Source: Candidatus Zhuqueibacterota bacterium (GTDB taxonomy: Bacteria; Zhuqueibacterota; Zhuqueibacteria; Oceanimicrobiales; Oceanimicrobiaceae). From it: a DNA stretch of 64,000 nt. Made by a program: the position numbers and the translations under genes. Each line of letters begins with the position of its first letter. The first letter of the stretch is position 1. The notes beneath the pieces were generated by a model. The model did no database searches. It was not told where the DNA came from and saw only the letters and a list, made by a program, of their open reading frames with translations. Positions 8,044 through 14,949 of this stretch are shown here, in pieces. The stretch spans positions 1 to 64,000 of the forward strand of contig JAJDAG010000089.1 of assembly GCA_029262005.1 (NCBI GenBank), read 5' to 3'.

Positions 8044-8496
8044 ATGGCTACTGAAAACACCATTTCCATCACGATTTTGGACGAGCAGAAAACCCAGGTG
8101 CTGGCGGCTCTCGACACGTTGAACACCATCCTCGGGCCATTTCTGGTGGCGCTCACGCCGGATGACCGCATGGAGTTGCCAAAAATGAGCGACCGTTCCA
8201 GACCGTTTGTCGGCAAGGCGCTCGACTATGCCCAGGACCAGCCCGACCTGGCTCCGGCCTATCTGAATGTTCCTGAGTTGAAGAAAGATGTGGAAGCTGT
8301 TGAAGTGCTCACTGAATTCAACCGCACTCTGAGCCGGCTCAACGACAATGTTGAAGACACCATTATGCTGGCCGGCAGCGAGGCTTATTCGGCGGCGCTG
8401 ACTTTTTATAACAGCGTGAAACAGGCGACTAAAATGAACGTGCCCGGTGCCAAAACCATTTACGATGATCTTAAACAACGCTTTAACCGCGGTTGA
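8044..8496 (+). CDS. Conserved-looking helical protein, unknown function
   Basis: A 150-residue cytoplasmic protein. The ATG at 8044 is chosen because AAGGAG lies eight bases upstream; longer readings from 7867 translate repeat sequence. It is mostly amphipathic helix, with no signal or membrane segment. Segments include ITILDEQKTQVLAALDTLN, ALTPDDRMELPKM and LSRLNDNVEDTIMLAGSEA, ending with YDDLKQRF. I know similar small proteins as uncharacterised single genes in Bacteroidota and relatives, and assign no function. It stands alone, about 440 bases before the sigma factor gene. Confidence 0.7.
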   Translation: MATENTISITILDEQKTQVLAALDTLNTILGPFLVALTPDDRMELPKMSDRSRPFVGKALDYAQDQPDLAPAYLNVPELKKDVEAVEVLTEFNRTLSRLNDNVEDTIMLAGSEAYSAALTFYNSVKQATKMNVPGAKTIYDDLKQRFNRG

Positions 8497-8940
8497 TTTC
8501 CAATCTCTCCACTTCCTCCGAATCCGACTTTCACCTCGATCGATTCCTGACGCGCTTCTGATTTCGAACTCTCTTTAACACACTGATAACAATTGCAGGA
8601 GACCAGGCGCAGTCTTCTGCAAAGCTTATTCTCCGGGCCATATGGCCTTTTTTCTTCACACGCTTTCCTTGGCCGACCTTTCACCCCGGGCATTCGAACT
8701 TAAAGGTTCAACGTCGTACCTCAGAGGTCCAACCACCGGGCTCTGCCCCCCGAACGCCGAGCTTTGACCCTCGCCCGCCGAAGTCTGAGGTGGGGAGGGG
8801 TACCTACCTAGGTACCCTCTCTACCTTTATTTTAATTAGGTTTACAGCAAAAAATGGAAAAAACGTAAAGGAAAGTCTCCCGGCAATTTTGTACTCAATA
8901 TTTAACTTGAATTAAACAGCCGATAAGACTATTTTTTAAC
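8497..8940. other. Leader region of the sigma factor gene with GC-rich palindromic block
   Basis: The segment 8690-8820 is clearly more GC-rich than its surroundings and has several palindromes: ACCTC-A-GAGGT at 8718-8728, and GGGTACC/GGTACCC arms at 8798-8804 and 8811-8817 that enclose TACCTAGGTA, a perfect 10-bp palindrome (8805-8814). An AT-rich stretch follows up to the sigma factor start. It could be an operator, a structured leader or the remnant of a small element. No ORF is credible. Confidence 0.45.
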
Positions 8941-9537
8941 ATGGCTGGAGCAAAAACTAAACAACAATCCACTGGAGAATTTGCGCTTGTGCGGGCGGCT
9001 CAGGCCGGCGATGCCGAGGCGCTTAAAGAACTGGTTCAGCGTTACGAGGAGACCGTTTATAATTTTGCATTTAAGGTTTGCCGCAGTGAAGAAGCTGCTG
9101 AAGACACGCTGCAGGAGGCTTTCCTCAGCATTCTCACCGCACTTAAGTCATTCAACTACAAATCAAATTTTTCTACCTGGATTTACCGCATCGTCTCCAA
9201 CTCCTGCTTGATGAAGTGGCGCAAAGAAAAGCCGGAACGATGGGAATCATTCGAGGAATTAGATCATCCGGAAGAGCGTATTCAGGATTCTTACACACGC
9301 TGGCCCGACTCACCTGCGGATAAAATGTTGCATCGTGAGTTGCAAACTGAAATGGACAAAGCGATACTGGCTTTGCCGCCGGTTTACCGGTTGGCCTTTG
9401 TTTTAAAAGATTTGGAGGGCTTGAAAATTCAGGAAGTTGCCAAGTCGCTGGACATTTCGGTGCCTGCTGCCAAAGCGCGAATCAGGCGGGCACGCCTTTT
9501 TCTGCGGGACAGACTGGAACCTTATGTCCAAAACTAA
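8941..9537 (+). CDS. RNA polymerase sigma factor, ECF subfamily
   Basis: A 198-residue sigma-70 family protein of the extracytoplasmic function type. Region 2 covers about residues 15-90 (AAQAGDAEALKELVQRY, DTLQEAFLSILTALKSF, STWIYRIVSNSCLMKWR). Region 4 covers about 130-190 (ALPPVYRLAFVLKDLEGL, then the helix-turn-helix VAKSLDISVPAAKARIRRAR). It directs RNA polymerase to a dedicated promoter set, usually under anti-sigma control. No good Shine-Dalgarno sequence precedes the ATG, so translation may be weak or regulated. The next gene starts directly after its stop (TAAATG) and is its likely partner. Confidence 0.95.
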   Translation: MAGAKTKQQSTGEFALVRAAQAGDAEALKELVQRYEETVYNFAFKVCRSEEAAEDTLQEAFLSILTALKSFNYKSNFSTWIYRIVSNSCLMKWRKEKPERWESFEELDHPEERIQDSYTRWPDSPADKMLHRELQTEMDKAILALPPVYRLAFVLKDLEGLKIQEVAKSLDISVPAAKARIRRARLFLRDRLEPYVQN

Positions 9538-9756
9538 ATGAAAGCAAAAGAACGCATCTTAAATATTTGCACCGAGCTTGGCGAAGACCTTGACTCGCCC
9601 GGTTGTAAACAATTGCGGGCGTATGTTGAGAGTTGCCCTGATTGTGCGGCCTTTGTTGATTCGGTTAAGAAAACCATCCTGCTTTATCAAAGCTACCCGC
9701 CAAAACAGTCGGCCAACCGCATGGAACGTCTGTTCAAACGATTAAATTTGAAGTAA
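9538..9756 (+). CDS. Small Cys-rich protein, putative zinc-finger anti-sigma factor
   Basis: A 72-residue protein whose ATG directly abuts the sigma factor stop codon, which implies translational coupling. It carries Cys residues in ICTELGED, SPGCKQL and ESCPDC, like the N-terminal zinc-binding anti-sigma (ZAS) fold, although the usual HxxxCxxC has Glu in place of His. There is no membrane segment, so it would be a soluble regulator. The position and the CxxC motif are seen directly; the anti-sigma role is inferred from them. Confidence 0.75.
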   Translation: MKAKERILNICTELGEDLDSPGCKQLRAYVESCPDCAAFVDSVKKTILLYQSYPPKQSANRMERLFKRLNLK

Positions 9757-10150
9757 GTCCCGCATTCTAAAAATCCGGCTCTGAAGATAAAACCAGTGAT
9801 TGTTCCGTCACGTTTGTGCTCTTCACTTTTACCTAACCTGGCAAAGCCAGAACCAAAGAGTTTTCAGACAGGATTAACTGGATTATTTTTTTAGCCAGGC
9901 AATTCTCAAAATTCTGTTTATCCTGTAAATCCTGGCTAAGAAAATATTCTACCGAAAAATGGTAGAAAAATATTTGTCAGTTATTAACGGGATAAAGCCG
10001 GAAGCACATTTCCACCTTGACGTCAACGAATTATTTTTATTCTCGATACTTGTTCTCGCTTCAGATTCCTCACCCTGAGAAACGGGATTCGGAATGGCAA
10101 CTTACATTGAGCCTTTGAAGAAGCAAAAGGCAAAGCGACGGTCTGCACAT
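9757..10150. other. Intergenic region with dispersed-repeat-like inverted repeat
   Basis: Positions 9868-9942 contain GACAGGATTAACTGGATT, then TTAGCCAGG and, after a spacer, TTTATCCTGTAAATCCTGG followed by CTAA. TTAGCCAGG and CCTGGCTAA form an inverted repeat. This class of sequence is common in intergenic DNA of many bacterial genomes. No ORF or promoter can be supported. Confidence 0.4.
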
Positions 10151-11596
10151 CTAGTGGTGTACGAAAACCGAGATTGTTAAAAACAGGGCTGATATCGCCA
10201 TCAGTATGAGAAACAGCGGAAATACAAAACGCAACCACTTTTGGTACGGAATTTTAGCCAGACTCAGCATGGCCATTAAAACGCCGGAAGTGGGAACGAT
10301 TGTGTTTGAGAAACCATCACCACAGGTAAAGGCAAGAACTGCTGTCTGCCGCGACAAACCCAATACGTCCGACAATGGCGCCATCAATGGCATGGTCACG
10401 GCCGCTTGCCCGGAACCAGAGGGAATAAAGAAATTCAAAGCAGATTGAAAAATGAGCATGCCTTGTGCAGAGAGCACCTGTGGAAATCCCCGTAGCACAG
10501 TTGCCGCTGAAAAAATCAGCGTGTCCATGACCTGGCCTTCATCCAGGACAACCTGAATTCCCCTGGCAAAGCCAACAACGAGCGCTGCCACAACCATTTC
10601 TTCCATTCCGTTTACAAACGCTTTTACAGCTTCAGATATTTTCAATTCGCTGAAAAAGGTGGCCACAATGCCCATTAACAGGAATCCACCGGCCATTTCA
10701 TTTAACCACCAGTCGTAGGCCTGGACAGCATACAAAATGAAAGCAAAAATTGTGAATGAGCCGGCCATGATGGCTAAGTGCGAGCGAGTCAGTTTTGTTT
10801 TTTCATATTTTAAGTCACCGAGGTCAAAAGCGTCGCCTGCCATCAGTGATTTTGTCGGATCATTTTTTATTTTTTTACCATAGTGCAGCACATAAATTAA
10901 GGTAATCGCAAGAGTTGTAAATAAAAACACGGCGCGGAATTGCCACTCTGAATTCAAAGGCAGTTCCGCAATGCCCTGGGCAATATTTACGGTAAACGGG
11001 TTGGTTGTGGCGGCTGCAAAACCGACATCCGCTGCAAGCATAACCAGAGCCAGACCATAAATCCGGTCATAGCCAAGTTCTTTGGAGACAAGCATAAAAA
11101 TCGGCACAAGCGGTATGAATTCTTCGCTCATGCCAAGGGTTGAACCGCCCACAGCTATTGCAGTCATAATAATCATAGTCAGCAGCGGGCCTGAGTCGCC
11201 AAATTTATCCAGTAATTTGTGCAGCATGGCGACGATCACGCCTGTCTTTTGCAAGATGCCAAAAACGCCACCAATAATAAATATGAAGAAAATAATGTCA
11301 GCGGCGCCTTCCATCCCGCGTGGAATGGCGCTCAGGAAGCCGACAAAACTCACCGGTGAGGCCTTGTCTTTTTTTTCTTCACCTATAATCATGCCCTGCA
11401 CGGAAATGTGTTTGTCTTGTGCCTTGTATGTGCCGGGCAGAACAATGTTGCGTGTAAGACTGCCTACTTTGCGTTCTTCACGTTGGTATGAGCCGGATGG
11501 AATGACGTAAGTGAGGAGAGAGCAAAAAAGAATTACCCCGGTAAGTAATGTAAAAACATGCGGCATTTCGATTTTCATGAAAAAAGACTTTAGCAC
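10151..11596 (-). CDS. YfcC/DcuC-family (ArcD-like) membrane transporter
   Basis: A 481-residue inner-membrane protein with about 12 hydrophobic segments, matching the YfcC branch of the DcuC/ArcD-like transporters. Diagnostic stretches are the N-terminal LLTYVIPSGSYQ, GGVFGILQKTGV, AIAVGGSTLGMSEEFIPL, GFAAATTNPFTVNIAQ and the C-terminal FIPSGSGQAAVTMPLMAPL. Members are thought to move amino acids, peptides or C4-dicarboxylates by ion-coupled or exchange transport; the substrate cannot be read from the sequence. A GTG start is supported by AGGAG seven bases upstream; the ATG six codons later has no better site. It stands alone. Confidence 0.85.
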   Translation of the reverse strand: MLKSFFMKIEMPHVFTLLTGVILFCSLLTYVIPSGSYQREERKVGSLTRNIVLPGTYKAQDKHISVQGMIIGEEKKDKASPVSFVGFLSAIPRGMEGAADIIFFIFIIGGVFGILQKTGVIVAMLHKLLDKFGDSGPLLTMIIMTAIAVGGSTLGMSEEFIPLVPIFMLVSKELGYDRIYGLALVMLAADVGFAAATTNPFTVNIAQGIAELPLNSEWQFRAVFLFTTLAITLIYVLHYGKKIKNDPTKSLMAGDAFDLGDLKYEKTKLTRSHLAIMAGSFTIFAFILYAVQAYDWWLNEMAGGFLLMGIVATFFSELKISEAVKAFVNGMEEMVVAALVVGFARGIQVVLDEGQVMDTLIFSAATVLRGFPQVLSAQGMLIFQSALNFFIPSGSGQAAVTMPLMAPLSDVLGLSRQTAVLAFTCGDGFSNTIVPTSGVLMAMLSLAKIPYQKWLRFVFPLFLILMAISALFLTISVFVHH

Positions 11597-11806
11597 AAAT
11601 TTTCTCCTGAAGTTAAATGCAAATCGTCAACATTGACTCTGAGTACAATGATTTTTATGATGCAATTTCTTGATAAAGGCTAAACGAAAATTCAGTTTTT
11701 TTGAGTCCCTTGACTGTAATTATGCGCATTGACTATCTCTGTTAAATGCTGCGAATGCAAAAGCGGGTCACGAGAAAGAGAGTTTTTCAAAGTAGTCGTG
11801 TTTAAT

Positions 11807-12712
11807 TTAGACAGGACGCACCAACTCCGCGCCGCGACTGCTCAGGCCAAGTATCCGGGTTTGGGCGGATAAATTCTGAGCGCTTATGACTTGCTGCCAG
11901 CGATTTTTTAAGATTTTGCCATCCCCCAGTGTAAAGGCGATTATTGCTGAACCGGAACCGCTGACGCAAACACCGAGGGCGCCGCACTCATAAGCGGCTG
12001 TTTCGAACACATCGTACGCCGGAAGCATTTTTTTTCGATATGGTTGATGCAGTTTGTCCTGCACAGCTTCTTTGAGCGCTGAGTAGTCGCGGGTCAAAAA
12101 CGCGTGGCTTAACAATGCGCTGCGCTGTACGTTGAATATAGCGTCTTTGTGTGAAACGGTTTCCGGCAGGACCAGCCGGGCCGCATCGGTGGAAACACGC
12201 TCTTCCGGAATAACAACCACCGTGCGTAAAGCCGGGTCGATTTCCACGCGTTTGGTCACGTGACCGGTGGCGTGCAAGCAGCTAATGGTAAGTCCGCCCA
12301 GCAGCGACGCGCTGACATTTTCCGGGTGTCCTTCCTGCTCAATGGCCAGCGCCAGCAGTGTGTCCGTTGCCAGGGGCTGTTTGAGAAAATGATTTGCAGC
12401 AAGTAATCCCCCGACGGTTGCCGCGCCACTGCTGCCCAGACCTCGCGCCAAAGGAATAGGATTTTCAATCGAAATATCCAGCGGGGGCATAACTTCCCGG
12501 GCACGCTCAAATACTTTGCGGGCCGATTTGTAAACCAGGTTCGATTCATCCAGTGCAATACCATTTTCACCTTCACCCGAATAGTCAATTCGTCGTTGGC
12601 TGTCTGCGGCCGGCTTTACAGTAACGGTCAAATAGAGTTGCAGGGCCAGGCCAATGGTGTCAAATGCCGAACCGAGATTGGAGGTTGAGGCAGGGATGCG
12701 TAATTTAATCAT
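11807..12712 (-). CDS. thrB: Homoserine kinase
   Basis: A 301-residue GHMP-superfamily kinase that phosphorylates L-homoserine in threonine synthesis. The N-terminus has PASTSNLGSAFDTIGLAL, and the ATP-binding motif PIPLARGLGSSGAA is at residues 85-98. A third GHMP motif, GVCVSGSGSAIIAF, is near the C-terminus. Length is normal for ThrB. Its start overlaps the end of pyrE by 8 bases, which makes it the last gene of a pyrF-pyrE-thrB unit. No other threonine pathway gene is in the window. Confidence 0.93.
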   Translation of the reverse strand: MIKLRIPASTSNLGSAFDTIGLALQLYLTVTVKPAADSQRRIDYSGEGENGIALDESNLVYKSARKVFERAREVMPPLDISIENPIPLARGLGSSGAATVGGLLAANHFLKQPLATDTLLALAIEQEGHPENVSASLLGGLTISCLHATGHVTKRVEIDPALRTVVVIPEERVSTDAARLVLPETVSHKDAIFNVQRSALLSHAFLTRDYSALKEAVQDKLHQPYRKKMLPAYDVFETAAYECGALGVCVSGSGSAIIAFTLGDGKILKNRWQQVISAQNLSAQTRILGLSSRGAELVRPV

Positions 12713-13286
12713 TCTTCCCCAAAGCGCGACTGCCGGGTTTCATGGCGGGTCCAAGTTTGTCTAATCTTGGATCATCTGGTTGATAGGCCTGAATTTTGAG
12801 GGAAACCAGCGAAAAATACGGCACAGCCAATTCTGCTTTGCCGGCGCTGCGATCCACCAGACAGCCAACGCCAACAGCTTCGCCGCCCAGTGCCTGCACC
12901 AGCGCGATGACTTCTTTTACCGAGCCGCCGGTCGTAATGACATCTTCCACCACCAGCACCCGTTGCCCGGGTTGGATTTCAAAGTTACGTCGCAAAGCCA
13001 TGGTTCCTTGTTCGCGTTCTGCAAACAGGGCGGGTACTTTCAGCGCCCTGGCCGTTTCATGGGCCACAACGATGCCACCTACTGCCGGTGCGATGACTAA
13101 TTCTATCCCGGCATTTTTGTAGTGCTCAGCGATTTGTGCGCACAATTTTTCAGCAATATCCGGGTGTTTGAGAACCTGTGCACATTGAAAATATTGCGTG
13201 CTGTGCAATCCGGAAGTAAGAATAAAATGCCCATTGAGCAGGGCGCCTGTTTCTTCAAACTTTTGTAAAATTTCCTTGTCGGTCAT
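12705..13286 (-). CDS. pyrE: Orotate phosphoribosyltransferase
   Basis: A 193-residue enzyme that joins orotate and PRPP to form OMP, the fifth step of pyrimidine synthesis. The PRPP-binding loop VLVVEDVITTGGS is at residues 110-122, and the N-terminal FILTSGLHSTQYFQC is typical of the family. The APAVGGIVVAHETAR segment forms part of the fold. Five bases separate it from the upstream pyrF, and it overlaps thrB downstream, so the three are probably co-transcribed. Length is standard. Confidence 0.95.
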   Translation of the reverse strand: MTDKEILQKFEETGALLNGHFILTSGLHSTQYFQCAQVLKHPDIAEKLCAQIAEHYKNAGIELVIAPAVGGIVVAHETARALKVPALFAEREQGTMALRRNFEIQPGQRVLVVEDVITTGGSVKEVIALVQALGGEAVGVGCLVDRSAGKAELAVPYFSLVSLKIQAYQPDDPRLDKLGPAMKPGSRALGKND

Positions 13287-13291
13287 GTTTG

Positions 13292-14119
13292 TTACTTTGA
13301 ATTTATTTTGAGCGCTCTTATTCGATTGATTTCCTGGTGAAGTGCTTCCGCTTCTGTCTTGGCAGTCTCGGCAAAGTCACTGTTACCGGACTTATAGATT
13401 ATACTGCGGCTGGCATTGATTACAGCCAATCCACCGTTGCAGTCTGTGCCGTGTTTAACGGCTGCGGATAAGCTGCCCCCCTGCGCGCCAACCCCGGGAA
13501 TTAAAAACGGCAAGCCGGGTGCGATGGAACGAACGGCGCCCAAATCCTGTTCGTGAGTAGCGCCAACAACCAATCCGCAGTTACCATTGGTGTTCCACTT
13601 TACCACTTCTTTTGCTACTTTTTTGTAAAGCGGTCGTTCATGAATTTGTAAATGCTGAAAGTGTTTCGCGCCTGGATTGGAAGTTAGCCCCAAAACGAAG
13701 GCACCTTTTTCAGGCCATTGCAAAAACGGTGCGACAGAATCCTGTCCCATGTAGGGGCTGACTGTGACAGCATCAAAGTTGAGGCGCTGCAAAATGGCTT
13801 CAGCATATTTTTGAGAAGAATTACCAATGTCTGCCCGTTTGGCGTCGGCGATGGTTAGCACATTGGGTGGCATATTGTCCATGAGTTTTTCCAGGGCGCG
13901 CCAGCCTTTGGCGCCTTCTGCCTCGAAGAAAGCAAAGTTGGGTTTAAACGCCAGTGCAACGTGTTTGGTACTCTCAATGATGGCTAAACAAAAAGTGTAA
14001 AGCGGATCAGACTCATTTTTCAGAGACTCTGGTATGCGCGCCAAATCCGGGTCCAAGCCGATACAAAGCAGACTGTTTTTTTTTGTTGAGAGGTTTTGTA
14101 GCCGATCTATGAAGTTCAT
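13292..14119 (-). CDS. pyrF: Orotidine 5'-phosphate decarboxylase, type 2
   Basis: A 275-residue enzyme that decarboxylates OMP to UMP. The longer type 2 form is shown by SLLCIGLDPDLARIP, AFKPNFAFFEAEGAKGW and the catalytic ADAKRADIGNSS (Lys near residue 94). VSPYMGQDSV and FLIPGVGAQGG follow in the expected order. It is first in the pyrF-pyrE-thrB unit and so catalyses the step after its neighbour pyrE. The start ATG at 14119 is the natural one for the family. Confidence 0.95.
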   Translation of the reverse strand: MNFIDRLQNLSTKKNSLLCIGLDPDLARIPESLKNESDPLYTFCLAIIESTKHVALAFKPNFAFFEAEGAKGWRALEKLMDNMPPNVLTIADAKRADIGNSSQKYAEAILQRLNFDAVTVSPYMGQDSVAPFLQWPEKGAFVLGLTSNPGAKHFQHLQIHERPLYKKVAKEVVKWNTNGNCGLVVGATHEQDLGAVRSIAPGLPFLIPGVGAQGGSLSAAVKHGTDCNGGLAVINASRSIIYKSGNSDFAETAKTEAEALHQEINRIRALKINSK

Positions 14120-14340
14120 TTGTTGGGCTCGTGGTAAAGGTGAAAAAGCGACCTGCTTACAGTATTTAAAGTAACAGAAACAGCCGACAGAATCAACAGG
14201 AAATTGGTTGGCGCAGGTATGTCATATAAAGCGTGCCGGTTTTTTTACGGCCTATTTCCGAGTCTTAAGTTGAGGCTGTTGTCACAACGTATTTTTGTGG
14301 AAAACCATTCCGGTTAATTCCAGGCCGGCAGGTTGCTGAG

Positions 14341-14892
14341 TTAGTGTTTTTCGACCATTTGCCCGCCGCTTTTTGAGTCGCTTGCTTCAATAATCCGTTT
14401 TAAGTTGTCGTAAGTTTCCTGACCGCGCTCAACCATTCTTGATTTGGAAAGTCGCAGCAATGACTTCCAGAGTAAATTTTTCCCTTCTACTTTTGTAATT
14501 GCTAAAATTTCGGTCATTTTTCTGTTGCCGCTAAACTTAACTTGAACTGTTGCTATCATGGGTTCGGCGTTAAGTTCAAAGGCAAATAACTCGTTGTCTC
14601 TGAATGCGGTAACGTATTCAGTCATTTCCATGACCTCACCTTCTTCTTCAAAAACCATTTTGTATGTACTGCCCACTTGATTTGGGCTGCCACTAAGTGT
14701 CTCAATACTCTTGAAGCCCGGAAGCCATTCCGCCATGCGCCCGGCGTCGCTAAACACCGCCCATGATTGCTCCAGTGGCGCATTGACAACAACATGGGAT
14801 TGATACTCAAAAGATGGAAAGATGACACCGACAAGTAGAAAAAGTGCGATAATAGCAAGCAAGGAATAGCCGATACATTTGAGCGGTTTCAT
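14341..14892 (-). CDS. SRPBCC-family (START-like) protein with N-terminal membrane anchor
   Basis: A 183-residue protein with one N-terminal hydrophobic helix (YSLLAIIALFLLVGVIFP) followed by a polyketide-cyclase/START-like fold: VVVNAPLEQSWAVFSDAGR, WLPGFKSIE, GSTYKMVFEEEGEVMEMTE and a long C-terminal helix (ERGQETYDNLKRIIEA). SRPBCC folds bind hydrophobic ligands. The anchor would place the domain on the periplasmic or cytoplasmic face of the membrane; which one is not clear. A CTCC/GGAG-type site lies upstream of the ATG. It stands alone between pyrF and the desulfurase-SelD gene. Ligand unknown. Confidence 0.8.
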   Translation of the reverse strand: MKPLKCIGYSLLAIIALFLLVGVIFPSFEYQSHVVVNAPLEQSWAVFSDAGRMAEWLPGFKSIETLSGSPNQVGSTYKMVFEEEGEVMEMTEYVTAFRDNELFAFELNAEPMIATVQVKFSGNRKMTEILAITKVEGKNLLWKSLLRLSKSRMVERGQETYDNLKRIIEASDSKSGGQMVEKH

Positions 14893-14949
14893 GTTTGTCC
14901 TCCTGTAGTTTAGAAGAAAATATTAAAAAGTTCAGGTGAAAAAGTGATT

